Shown here piece by piece: positions 39,449 to 50,156 of a stretch of 64,000 bases of DNA. Below the pieces are notes generated by a model. That model searched no databases. It was not told the origin of the DNA and was given only the letters and a program-made list of their open reading frames with translations. The stretch is from Chrysogorgia sp. JL179-B06 (Eukaryota; Cnidaria; Anthozoa; Scleralcyonacea; Chrysogorgiidae). Made by a program: the position numbers and the translations under genes. Within the stretch, counting starts at the first letter, position 1. Every line of letters starts with the position of its first letter. The stretch lies in assembly GCA_035772405.1 (NCBI GenBank), contig JAYKKM010000439.1:9610001-9674000 (forward strand). Reading direction: 5' to 3'.

Positions 39449-39934
39449 GGTACATGTTTTGAATCGACCGTGCCGAAAAATATGGCGACATTTATCATGC
39501 ACGCTTAGTAAGCATTGTATCTTGCAAAGATATATCTGAAGAAAAGAAAAAGACTAAATTTAGTAAGATGAAAGATCGTTTATGTCAGTATGTTAGACAA
39601 TGTTGAGCTGTTATTAGAGCTAGTTTTATTTCACAAAGCATTAATGTACAGCCACCATCTTTTTCTATACCGTCATTTCACTTTAGAACATCATAAACAT
39701 TTGCAAACTGTTTGATATGCTATCGTGTGTGCTCCATTTCTTTTTCGGCTTCTGTAAGGAGCAAGTTCCGCGAAATAAAGCTTGTTTTCCAATTTTTGGA
39801 GAGCACTCAAAAAGCAAGCTTGCATCCTCATGATATAACTCTATGGAATACGTCAAAACCCGTGAACCATTTCTTAATTATAAGTATACTCATGCATATT
39901 GTCAACAATAAACATACAACTGTAATTATTTTAG

Positions 39935-39986
39935 ATTATTTCAAAAACGTATTCGTTCGAGTTGGAAACAGTTTCGTATGAGCTGG
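39935..39986 (+). CDS. Epoxide hydrolase exon 4 (52 bp)
   Basis: Acceptor ATTTTAG, donor AGCTGG|GTAAGT. It enters in phase 2, completing an Arg codon with the AG left by exon 3, and leaves in phase 0. It encodes LFQKRIRSSWKQFRMSW, the cap-domain entry. It is the first exon after the Polinton. Confidence 0.85.
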
Positions 39987-40879
39987 GTAAGTTCATATTA
40001 TATAAAAGTATTGTGCTATATATGTTAGGCAATGTTGAAATACCGAAATCGAAAACTCTACATGTACATAGGAGGTCTTTCGAGCGGGATATTCGCTTGG
40101 AACGTTAGACCTTCTTCACACTATTTCTGCAGTAGACTTTCTCAAAGCCCGTTTTTTGTTTCGGCGGGTGGGGAGAAAACGGACTTTTCTCACCTGCTTC
40201 GCGCCATTTTTACCGACCTGTATTTTGGTCGGGGTGTGTCTGATATTTAGCCAATCCCAAACTTCTCTGACGTCAAATTTATGCGCGGATGTTTAGATAA
40301 TCATGAATGTTCAAGGAGCTATCGAGTTCGGTTTAGGGAAGCTTGGTTTCAAATCAATGGATATGATGTCTAAGCAGAGTACACATATCGCAATCGAGGT
40401 GCCAGGTGGAAATCGTAATCTGGTAATAAAAATAATTGCCCAGCAAATAATTCTCAGGAACGCCATATTAAAACACGGGATTGAACATTTTAAGAAAATT
40501 TATTTAGACTTGCGTTTCGTCACTAAACAGTTAACCAGTAACATCTTCAGAGTAACAATTTTTTATTTTTTTTGTATCGTGAGCGGGTGGAATCCTAGCC
40601 TTTCCTGCAACCTGATTGGCTGCAGCAGCGGGCGGAATTTTACGATATTTTGACCACGGTCACGGAATCCTAAATGCTAAAAATGTTTATCGTGATTGTT
40701 GTTTCATTATTAACTGGAAAATGGAAAACTAATACAGAAATTGATTCAACTAAGCTGGAAATAACTATATTATACAAAAACTAAAGTATTTTGGTTTGTT
40801 TTTCTTTCCTTATCCAAATAATGCAGTTTTACCGAACTAAAGTAACTCAAGTCTTTTACCTTGTATAATAAATAAATTA

Positions 40880-41029
40880 ATATGTTATTTACCGTTTTTG
40901 GTCGGTCCGGATAAAGAAATATTTGCCCTCGGTCTCAAAAACGTCCCTCGGCTTGCGGCCTCGGGCCGTTTTTGAGACCTCGGGCAAATATTTCTCTATC
41001 CGGACCTCCCAGCCGGTAAATAACATATA
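40880..41029. repeat. 150-bp nested palindrome
   Basis: TATGTTATTTACCG at the left is mirrored by CGGTAAATAACATAT at the right, with inner arms GGTCTCAAAAACG and CGTTTTTGAGACC-like copies and a GC-rich tip (GGCTTGCGGCCTCGGGCC). Confidence 0.9.
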
Positions 41030-41508
41030 TATACAACATGAGATCTTAATCGCATAGGAATTCGGTCTTTGAAACGGAAGAAACTAGAGAGACGGCAAAC
41101 AGGTCGAAATACAACACGAAGGTTAATGTGTGGAAAGGCCGACGAAATTAATTTTGAAAGTTGCTGGCAAGTTTGAAGGGAATGATTGTCAGTGAAGGGT
41201 AGAGCAAAATAAATCTGTAATTTAGGTACAGTGGCAGGTTTTATTGGAGGACGGAAAATTTTGTTTAAAAATATGCTGACGCATTTGTCAAATAGACGTT
41301 CAGGATAACCATTTTGAAGTAAAAGTGTCTTTAAATGTTTTAGTTCTTGGAGGAAAATTTCATAGGAAGAGCATAAGTTAAAGTAACGAAATAAAAGTAT
41401 GTAAATAAAACCTTTTTTATAGAAAATAGGTAAAAAGCTTTCAAAGTTTGTAAATAATCCTGTAAAGGTTGGTTTGCGGTAAACGGATGTGACGAAAGAG
41501 CCGTTAAT

Positions 41509-41572
41509 GGGGATCGAAGCTGCAACCAGTTCTTATTTCCGATGAGACGCTCTAACCATTGAGCTACCGAGA
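41509..41572 (-). repeat. tRNA-like sequence, probably a SINE head
   Basis: On the - strand an A-box-like TAGCTCAATGGTTAGAGC (41566-41549) is followed by a B-box-like GGTTGCAGCTTCGATCC (41527-41511). Spacing fits a tRNA gene, but the acceptor stem does not pair, so this is a tRNA-derived SINE or dead tRNA copy, not a working gene. Confidence 0.6.
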
Positions 41573-42727
41573 CTCTGAGATTGGGAGAGCGAAGGTTATA
41601 TACTCATGGTTATGCATCGTCTGTCTACTTCAAGCTCCCACATTCACTACAACGATGTCAACGTCTCAACAGTTTTCGGTCACAGGATTTCGGTCACACG
41701 TTTAATTTTTATATCATGGTTTGAGGAACCTTTTGATTATTTATAAGTGTAAAGTTAGCAAAAATAAGATTATTTTGATATTGAGTGTATTCGTGTACAA
41801 GAAAGAGCATGTCATACGAACGCAGTGGTAGAGAAAGCATGCCTAGGGCTAGGAAACACGAAATCATTATTGGAGTTTTAGTCACTGAGTCCGACATGGT
41901 CAACATGGTTCATCCAATGTCCGCCATTTTTGGTTTCGCTTTTTATAATGCAGTGTTTGAGTTTGATCCACAGTCCAATAGGAGCGCAGGATCTGGGAAC
42001 GAGATTGAATTCGAAACACGGTTCGATCCCGTCTTCTCCGATCTTGGATTGGCCACACGCGCTTTTATAATTATTAAGAAATACATTTTTTTAGTAAAAT
42101 ACAACTATAGTTACTTTTTTTAAGTATATTATGAATATTTTAAAGTTAAAAAAATAATTTTTCAAAAAGTGTTGGCGTGCATGTGGGTCATGTTAATCAC
42201 TCTGCGTAATTGAAACTGGCACTAAGATTTATTAAAGTATTTATTGAAATATATTAATTAGAGTGATAATTAGATGGAGTGTTTAAACCCGCTTTTTATA
42301 GTGTAAAGAGTGGTGAAATAACGTTTTGCAGTTGCAAGATTAATAGCGAAGCGCACAGTTACTATTTATAGACCAAAACTCAGACAAACAAACCAAATTT
42401 GAATATCAAGGGATTCCTAAATAGCCATTTTCTATTGTTTGGAATGCAAGAATAAATTATAGACTCAGACAAACATACATACTGACGTCATCTGTGCGCT
42501 TCGCCATTGTCTTAGGCCTGTTTATCATGTGTCGAATCTAATACACATTAGATTCGACAAAATTCTACCGAAGCGGTCGTACTTAATATTGCGGTCGACC
42601 ACTGAATTAAATAAGTCGAACTTAATTGTTTGATACGTCAAACTTATTATGTGCAGGCCTTAATTATGACTAAATCTTTTAATTCTTGCTTTTTAACTAT
42701 ACTCAAATAAATGGTCTCTCTTTTTAG

Positions 42728-42814
42728 TACATTTTCTTCCATTTGCTGCCATATTTGCCAGAATTGTCTTACTCCCTGGAAGATTATGCAGTTATAGACA
42801 GAATATTTCACGGC
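42728..42814 (+). CDS. Epoxide hydrolase exon 5
   Basis: Acceptor TTTTTAG, donor GGC|GTAAGT, phase 0 at both ends. It encodes 29 residues from YIFFHLLPYLPELSYSLEDY to FHG, the cap-domain helix region of EPHX3/4. Confidence 0.93.
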
Positions 42815-43221
42815 GTAAGTCATATTTTTAAGGTTCCTGAAATTAGTTTTTGATCGTTTTTGCGCGATTAACCTTTCCCGAATTCACACTTCGATACGCA
42901 TAGCCTCCCTACCAGCCAAGAAGTATGCACAAACGATGGTTTGAATTCGAATTTGGGTGGACAAAATACAGTTTATATGTTACGACATCTGCTGACTATT
43001 GGCGTTGAGTAAAGTTACGAAAGGTCTATTTACTCTATTATGCGGAGGACTGGGGGGGGGGGGACTACACAATCCAAAACGTCAACCTCCTATAAAAGAC
43101 CAAGGTCTCTGCACATAATTCAAATCCTGTGGCCAAGTAAAAAGCGTAACAGTCAGTTTGGTCGTTAATGGTCTAAAGCATTAACTTAGACAAATGAAAA
43201 CAATTCTGTTTTTCTTTTCAG

Positions 43222-43380
43222 CGTTCAGATGAAGTTAAAGAAGCCTTCAAATACACGTTCTCTCAACCAGGTGCATGGACAGCTGCCATTAACTACTATC
43301 GATGTGCTTTTCTTTACCGTTCTCAACAGTACAAAAGACGGCACAAGAGAACTATAACTTTACCTACAATAGTTATCTGG
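43222..43380 (+). CDS. Epoxide hydrolase exon 6
   Basis: Acceptor TTTTCAG, donor CTGG|GTAAGT, phase 0 at both ends. It encodes 53 residues including YTFSQPGAWTAAINYYRCAF, where the cap tyrosine that helps open the epoxide lies in this family, and ends ITLPTIVIW, the strand before the acidic triad residue. Confidence 0.95.
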
Positions 43381-43689
43381 GTAAGTAAAAACTCAGTGCC
43401 TACATTGTAGTTTTATATATGTCGGCTGGTTGGATAATCTCTATATTTTCTTATGTTATTAAGAAAAACATGATTATTTAGATGCAGTCGTTTTTGAAGC
43501 CGTTCAAAACACTCGCAGCAGTTTTTTATTGGGTCTAAAACACAAGGCTAATGTTTTATTATACACCTGATAAAACACTGCTGCTCATGTTTTAAATTAT
43601 ACTTCAAAGACATCGACAACAAAAAATAAGTATCTTTATATCAAAGTATGTACGATTGTAAAAATACTCGTAACACGTATTAAAGAAGA

Positions 43690-43835
43690 ACAAGACGCCC
43701 GCTAGGCGTTAACTTGGGCTACTAATTTTAGGGACATGGCGCGCATATTGCCTGCGGAGATGGGTATGTTAGACAGTTGTCACTTGTCTTATATTACCAA
43801 GGATAATATTTAATGCATTGATTTCTGTCATCAAG
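43690..43835. repeat. Dispersed repeat, copy 1
   Basis: CAAGACGCCCGCTAGGCGTT starts a block of about 150 bp that recurs at 58674-58842 in the same orientation, including GACATGGCGCGCATATTGCC and TGCATTGATTTCTGT. Class unknown. Confidence 0.85.
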
Positions 43836-44388
43836 CCACTGAAGGCATTGTGCAGCGCTGGGCTGGAAATAACGAAGAAAAATCAGGCGTCTACACGCAG
43901 GCTAGCCTCCCCAATGCAGAACGCCTGACACGCAGACGAAAACACTAAACACGGCAATGCTATTTTTCTAATATCTGTTCGATTGAAGGTCTTCGTGTGT
44001 CAAAATTCATATAAAAATCAACGGCAAGGTATACGAAACATATCTGTTACGAAATTACATCGGTTTAATGGACATAAAAGCATTAAATCATCGGGTATTA
44101 AAACGACGAATAGATCTTGAAGCCATATTATGTCCTTTGATTTTAAAGACGAGTCTTGCTTTTATATTCGCTTACGCATGTTCTCATATAACATCTGATC
44201 TTCACATTTTAAGTAGACGAAACCTACAGCGTTCGATTCGCCAGATTCAAGTGATCATATCGATATAGAATTGATTTAAATCGGACAAAAACAAATGTTA
44301 TGATTAATATTACAAAGTTTCACGGGATAAATGTCAACACATGATATAATATTATAATTCCGGGATATGGTAATCCATGAGTTCGAGT

Positions 44389-44413
44389 TCGAGTTCGAGT
44401 TCGAGTTCGAGTT
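44389..44413. repeat. (GAGTTC)n microsatellite
   Basis: Four perfect hexamers. The inverse type, with AACTCG units, is at 45339-45379, so they may mark the ends of one 1-kb inserted unit. Confidence 0.85.
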
Positions 44414-44544
44414 AATTTCGAGTTAACCTCGAGTTGACTTAGAGTTACTACAAACTGTCGACCCAACGGTTTCAGACATTACTAGAACACCATTTTGATG
44501 ATAATGGTCAAAATAGAAGCTATCCCCAACACAACACCAATCCT

Positions 44545-44590
44545 AACCCTAACCCCCGCCTTAAGTGTCTTCCTAACCCTAACACCCCGT
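44545..44590. repeat. Telomere-like CCCTAA repeat element, copy 1
   Basis: CCTAACCCTAACCCCCGCCT is followed by TAAGTGTCTTCCTAACCCTA. The same layout is at 47255-47312, and inverted at 57383-57440, so it is a dispersed repeat, not a telomere. Confidence 0.8.
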
Positions 44591-44715
44591 ATCGGACGGT
44601 GTATTTTGCGGATCGGCGGAACCCGGTTAATCAGGACAAATTCGGTGAGTCGCGGAGGAGGTCGCGTATATACTGGGATGCTGCATGCCACAAGGTCGGG
44701 TCAGTGGTACTAAAG

Positions 44716-44943
44716 CCTGGTTCTCACTTGTCGTAAGAATCGTAAGAATCGGGGATTTGCTGGTCCTCGATCGCCTGGGAATTTTACGACGAGTGTGACA
44801 TGATTGGAGCAATGTCCCAGACTGTCGCCGAACTGATCGGAAGAATCGGAATCATTTCTATTTGGAAAACGCATCCCAGACGGTCGCCGATAAATTAAAA
44901 TTCCCCGTTTCTTACGATTCTTACGACAAGTGAGAACCAGGTT
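44716..44943. repeat. Inverted repeat element
   Basis: CCTGGTTCTCACTTGTCGTA at the left is mirrored by TACGACAAGTGAGAACCAGG at the right. Internal GTCGCCGA motifs are repeated at 44823 and 44883. Probable MITE. Confidence 0.88.
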
Positions 44944-45024
44944 TAAAGAAGCAGGACTGGAAGGAAGGTTCGAAGGTGATACAGGGGAGGTCGTGACGTC
45001 TTCGTTGGAGGGTCAGGACAACTT

Positions 45025-45125
45025 CGGAAGTACTCGGTACATCATCGGACGTTCTCGGAACAACTTCGGAAGTTATCGGAATAACTTCGGAAGTAGACGG
45101 AGCTACTTCGGAAGTGGCCGGGAAT
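45025..45125. repeat. Short tandem repeat of CTTCGGAAGT
   Basis: Four units of roughly 18-24 bp each contain AACTTCGGAAGT or a close variant. It creates an apparent Ser/Gly/Asn-rich frame that I do not call as a gene. Confidence 0.75.
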
Positions 45126-45338
45126 GGCCGGAAGGCTCTCGGGAGTCGTCGTGTGGGGTCGGAAGGTCTTCGTAGGCCATCTCAAAGCGGTCGGGATCTG
45201 TCGGAGGGTCGTCGGTATCGATCGACGATCGGTCACTACTACCGGGGGTGGAATATCAATGGTGGGTAGTCCGGACTTCTCAAGAAGTATTAATCATTCC
45301 GCCATTCCCCCATTCCGCAAAATATTCCGTCCGGAACC

Positions 45339-45379
45339 GAACTCGAACTCAACTCGAACTCGAACTCAACTCGAACTCA
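45339..45379. repeat. (AACTCG)n microsatellite
   Basis: Imperfect AACTCG/AACTCA units, inverse in type to 44389-44413. Confidence 0.85.
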
Positions 45380-45438
45380 TAAATTCCCTGGTCCCTATAA
45401 TTCCCTGTCCTTCGGCTGTCCATTCCGTCTTCATGATT

Positions 45439-45775
45439 GATCTCTCATCATTGTGTTTCTCTCGTCTTGGAGAGAATCTTTGCAATGGTTAAGCGTTTGC
45501 GGGTTTACAGGTCTCGGTAAACTTTTCCAACTGCGATTCATTGCCAATAAAACGAAAGTTCGAACTCGCTTCAAATATTCGCTCGCGTTGGCTTGCAACG
45601 ACTATATGTTGTCAATTGTCATGTTGACGTTTCGTCCACGGTTCTGCGAGTTCTTTCTTTAATCTCTCATCTGTGTTTCTCTCGTCCAGCTATCCTGGAG
45701 AGAATCTTTGCATTTATAGTTTGCGGGTTTACAGGTCTCGTAAATGCTTTTCCGACTGCGATTCATTGACAACGT
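45439..45775. repeat. Local direct duplication
   Basis: A block of about 110 bp at 45439-45545 (GTGTTTCTCTCGTC, GCGGGTTTACAGGTCTCG) recurs at 45660-45775 with small indels. Confidence 0.85.
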
Positions 45776-45934
45776 TTTGCAATGCCGGCCTATTGCATGT
45801 TTCGCAAAGCCTATCGGGAGACGTATTGCAGATTCTCGACATAAATACACATAAATAACACGGAAAACAGAGCCCTTTTTAAGACTTGGTTGCTACCACA
45901 GTAGCCCAAGTAATTAGGGTTCTCTGCCAAATGA

Positions 45935-46023
45935 CCGGTGACGTCATGTGCGGGGTGCAGATGATCGAGGATGAGCATGAAATCTTGTTGGTCAGCAGTC
46001 ATATTAACTGGATAACATCAGAA
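45935..46023. repeat. Inverted repeat arm, left
   Basis: Contains TTGTTGGTCAGCAGTCATAT and AACTGGATAACATCA, mirrored at 47348-47437. The arms are 1.3 kb apart and flank the TA array, so they are either ends of one element or two opposed copies. Confidence 0.75.
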
Positions 46024-46933
46024 TTTTGTCACTTAAACCGCTAACAAAATAATATTTTGGGATCACTTTTCGAGATGTCCTTGGTAACCAGGCCTTATCC
46101 AAAATGGTAGCCAATATTGAGATTAGGGTTAGAAAACTCGTTAGGCGCGGTTGGTTATTTACATGGTTAAATGGCAAAATTCGGTTTCAATGCCATGACA
46201 CGCAATCACCAAATTTTAACTAAGTCTAAGCCACGGTATTACCTCATCAAACAACAGTATCACAATGTTGCTTCGTTCTTAATAAAACCCCGTCATTAGC
46301 TAAGTTTAAGACACATATATACGGTGGGCTCGTATATATAGATATATATTGAAAGGATTTATGGTGAAGGAAAATTTCGAGTGTTGGAATACATACATTT
46401 TAAGACCAAACCGGGACCAGTTGCGAAAAATGCAACATATGAGTTGTTCTGCAATCTGATTGGTTCTTATACTAGCAAGCTATCAGCTCATGAAAAAACA
46501 AAATGGCGGCGTGATTTTTAGCTTTCACGTCCTCTTAAAAGCCCAAATATTCACAACCGTGATACAAATAACTAAAAATTGACCCACCTTTTGGCTTTTC
46601 AAAGTTTCTTTTTTTCTTTACTGAACCATCTCAACGAATTTTTGGCTCTCAGACAAAATTCTGAAGCTGTTTTCAACTCAGCGAGAAACCTTTCATACGT
46701 GACAACATTACGCATGACGGAAGTAGATGTGGCGGAAGTTCGTTGCTTTCAATTAAATAATTTATTCACTGCGACATATCAACAATTTTACCGATTATTG
46801 TCTTAAAATGTTTTTCTATATTATAAAACAATTATACCATTCGCTCTCGTCGTGTATGAACTAATAGCCAACTCGGCGCTTCGCGCCTCGTTGGCTATGA
46901 GCTCATATACGACTCGAGCTCATGGTACAATTG

Positions 46934-47099
<166 letters not shown>

Positions 47100-47254
47100 T
47101 GCCTGTCATGGAATTACAACCCCCAACATTCTGACGATTATATAGCTCCCCTTTTACTAATACTGGCGGCCATTTTGAATAAGGCCTGGTTACACAGGAA
47201 ATTTCAAAAAATGAGCCCAAAATATTGTTCCGCTAACCCCAAAACAACTTAGAT

Positions 47255-47312
47255 CCTAACCCTAACCCCCCGCCTAATGAGTTTTCTAACCCTAACCCCC
47301 CGCCTTAAGTGT
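47255..47312. repeat. Telomere-like CCCTAA repeat element, copy 2
   Basis: TAACCCTAACCCCCCGCCT occurs twice, followed by TAAGTGTCTTC as in copy 1. Confidence 0.8.
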
Positions 47313-47347
47313 CTTCTGTTTATATACGTTCGTATTATATACGTCGA

Positions 47348-47437
47348 TTCCCTTGATGTTATCCAGTTAATGTGACTGCTGACCAACAAGGTTTAATGCT
47401 CAATTGCGATCATCGCCCTCCGTCATGTGCTGGATAA
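47348..47437. repeat. Inverted repeat arm, right
   Basis: Inverse of 45935-46023, starting TTGATGTTATCCAGTTAATG. Confidence 0.75.
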
Positions 47438-47576
47438 AGTTGTCAGTGTTGTCGAAAATGCAAATAAATTAAGTTTCTTATCAACGTTATTTTTGGTAAT
47501 CGCTATTACACCAAAATTTGGGCAATACATGGTTCTATGATAGGTAATAATAATAATAATAATAATAGACGTATTA

Positions 47577-47763
47577 GGAGCATGGTAATGAATTCCACAG
47601 TTTTGGTGCCGAAACCGAGAACGCTCTGTCTCCATGAATCACCGTTTTGGATTTTGGCTCAAGTAGCAGATTACGGTCTGATGATCTCAAAGCACGAGTA
47701 GGTTTATATTTATTTAGCAAATCAGTAATATAAACAGGCGCCTGGCCATGCAAAGCCTTATTG
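47577..47763 (-). mobile_element. LINE reverse-transcriptase C-terminal fragment
   Basis: The - strand reads NKALHGQAPVYITDLLNKYK, then TRALRSSDRNLLLEPKSKT and APKLWNSLP, the same tail block as the fragments near 5-6 kb. No frameshift lies inside the fragment, but the rest of the RT is absent. Confidence 0.85.
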
Positions 47764-48980
47764 CTGCCGTAGGCAGCATACTAATCTTGACACTCGTGCC
47801 CAGACTTCTTCGCGGAACTATGTATGGTCAACGAAATCTCGATTTGTGTAAATTTACTCTGTTTGTCGGTTCAGTTTTATGACGTTTTGTGACGTAGAAG
47901 TTTTATCGCGTAGTTCCTTACATTTGTCAACGCTGTGAAGTTTGAACGATCTGTTCTGCCTTCTGAGTGAGGAAGTATGCTCTTGTCAAGGTAAGACGAC
48001 TAAGATACTGTCATGTATACTTAATATTCTTGTTATTAAAACGCTCACCAAACGGAAATATGGCTCAGTGACTGCGAGGTATCTGCGATTTATTGCCTGC
48101 GTCGCTTTGACCCAAGGTCTGCGACGCAGGCTACATCACTTGCGGCATGATATGAAATTGTTTTGTTTATGAATACAGTTTTCCTTGTATTTTAGTTGTA
48201 TATTGGTGCGAGTTCATTGTATCTCATTCATGCAGAAGAATGCACCCGTGCATGCCTCACACATGCAGCTGTGAGATATAAATAAGCGACAGAATATATT
48301 GAACTGCATTTTTATTCAACTGTTATAATGTCAACATATTGCGTTAATATTGAACTGCATTTTATGCAAGAAACAAATTCTGATTAACTTAGTTTATCAA
48401 CTATTATAATGTCAACTTTTTGTGTTCATATTGAACTGCATTTTTATGCAAGCCAGCTTGTACAGAGAACTATGTTTAATACAACTATTTTTTCTTTATG
48501 TTCAACTGCATTTTTATGCAACTGTTCAACTTACATCTGTTTAATTACACATGTTCATGAACTACTATATTGTGAATAGATGTTGAGAGCTGTTACAACA
48601 CAAGGGGGTCAACAAGGTCGGGGCAGATGTGAGATATCTGCAAATGTGCCAGGTGTTATGCGATCAAGCGCGAAAATCCGTGTCTGAAAGTGGGGGGGGA
48701 TGACTGCATCGTTTGCGGAAAGTCAGAAGGGGATAATCATACATTGGTCAAAAAGTGGGGGGGATACATCCCCCCGCCCCCCCCCCAGGATTGACGCCCT
48801 TGTATGCGATCAATTAAGACTCTGTATTATATTCCGGTCTTACATGTATTTATAAAAGAAGTTGTGTCTTACGCATGCTGTGATTGGTCAGTTACCGTGT
48901 TTATATCAGGCTATATAACATGGATGGATTACGCCATCGTGATACGCCATCAATTAGCCATCATACGCCATCAATTAGCC

Positions 48981-49086
48981 ACCACTCATGGAAGTTTGGG
49001 AGAACTCGAAATCGCGTGGAAACACTTGCCCTACGGGCTCGTGTTCCCACTATGATTTCTCGTTCTCCCAAACTTCCACTCGTGTT
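48981..49086. repeat. Short palindrome
   Basis: ACTCATGGAAGTTTGGGAGA is mirrored at 49062-49084 around a loop near GTGGAAACACTTGCCC. Just before it CGCCATCAATTAGCCA is repeated in tandem. Confidence 0.85.
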
Positions 49087-49680
49087 TATATAAAACTGTA
49101 TGTAAACACGGAAAATGTTTTCTATTTCTTAAATAGTTCATGACGTCATAACTAATTAACCTCAACACCAGGGCCAGATTGCGAGTACCTATGGTCCAGC
49201 AAGCTCATTGTGAGCTGGCCTGAGCTCCATATATATGTACTGAAGAACTCACTGCTCTGGTATACCTAAACCATAACCGCATGGGTACGAGTCTGTACTA
49301 CCTCCACTGCGACTTTGACTTCAATAAGCCCACCACTTATTTTTTGCAATTTTGCACAATATTATGACTGTCTTGGATTTCGAGGCAGCACTTCCCTTGT
49401 GATAGTAACTTCTAGTTATAATTATTAGTAGCACCTGCACAGTAAGAAATACAACGCTTACCTCAACGCTTACCTCACATGACGTCACGGTCATATTCAA
49501 AATGGCGGCCCAAACTCCTGTTTTTACATGTTTTATTTAACTTTTAAAATTTCATAAAACATTGATTAATAAAACATCAATGTTTTTTCAAAGTTAACTT
49601 GCCCAAATTCAGCTTTTTCGGAGTTAAAATAATTTGTTTGTACCGTTTCTATATAACTTCCAAGTTCGCTAAAATATTCG

Positions 49681-49760
49681 CGGCCGATGTTTATGGGCAG
49701 TTACAACGGCTCGCCTGGGGCTAGCCATTATTAAATAACTGCCCATAAACATCGGCCGCT
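49681..49760. repeat. Short hairpin
   Basis: CGGCCGATGTTTATGGGCAG is mirrored by CTGCCCATAAACATCGGCCG with a 35-bp loop, 70 bp before exon 7. Confidence 0.9.
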
Positions 49761-49826
49761 CATGTTTTAACTGCTATATAACAGTTATATTCATTATTTA
49801 ACCATAATTATTTTACTTTATTATAG

Positions 49827-49900
49827 GGAGATAAGGATATGGCCCTTGATAACAGTTTGTTGAATGGTCTTGATGAACTTGTGGAAAACCTATCTATCAA
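49827..49900 (+). CDS. Epoxide hydrolase exon 7 (acidic triad residue)
   Basis: Acceptor TTATAG, donor TCAA|GTATGA. It enters in phase 0 after IVIW and leaves in phase 2. It encodes GDKDMALDNSLLNGLDELVE and onward to LSI; the Asp after GDK or its neighbour is the family's charge-relay acid. Reading through the donor would reach a stop at 49979, so splicing to exon 8 is needed for the catalytic His. Confidence 0.9.
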
Positions 49901-50089
49901 GTATGACTGTTGTAGATGTATTAACTATAAGACACAATATTTCGAACATAAGCTAACTAGCTTATTGGGTGTTATGTGATAACTAAAGTAGAGATCCACA
50001 AATAACCAGGGCAGACAATTTATTATAGTTTTTTTATACAGTAATAACTACTTGTAAGATTTTAACTTTTTTACTTGGAACAATAATTG

Positions 50090-50156
50090 TAAAGCGCTAA
50101 TGAACTTTAGGAATTAGCGCTATATAAATCTATATATTATTATTATTATTATTATT
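50090..50156 (+). mobile_element. LINE 3' tail
   Basis: TGTAAAGCGCTAATGAACTT, TTAGCGCTATATAAAT and a (TTA)n/(ATT)n run match the tail of the LINE remnant at 5610-5697. The coding part is gone. Confidence 0.8.

Larger units (their letters stand above)
18591..39934 (+). other. 21.3-kb intron containing the Polinton
   Basis: The intron carries MITEs at its 5' side, the complete Polinton, and about 490 bp (39449-39934) with no feature I recognise. Without the Polinton and its target duplication it would be about 2.7 kb. Confidence 0.85.
39987..42727 (+). other. Intron with inverted repeats and a tRNA-like SINE
   Basis: Apart from the listed repeats the stretch is AT-rich and holds no supported gene. 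A 116-codon frame at 40303-40653 has no recognisable domain and is not called. Confidence 0.7.

Noticed and set aside
39174..39508. Frames of 60-66 codons in both Polinton ends (also 20778-21103)
   Set aside because: They lie in the TIR palindromes and are identical at both ends because of inversion; no protein features.
40303..40653. 116-codon + strand frame in the epoxide hydrolase intron
   Set aside because: No domain, no splice partner and no repeat of it elsewhere in the window; could be chance in AT-rich DNA.
41785..42123. 112-codon frame with a GGTTCGATCC B-box-like motif at about 42019
   Set aside because: No A-box at the right distance and no protein features.
44930..45236. Gly/Ser-rich and antisense frames
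   Set aside because: They are created by the CTTCGGAAGT tandem repeat.
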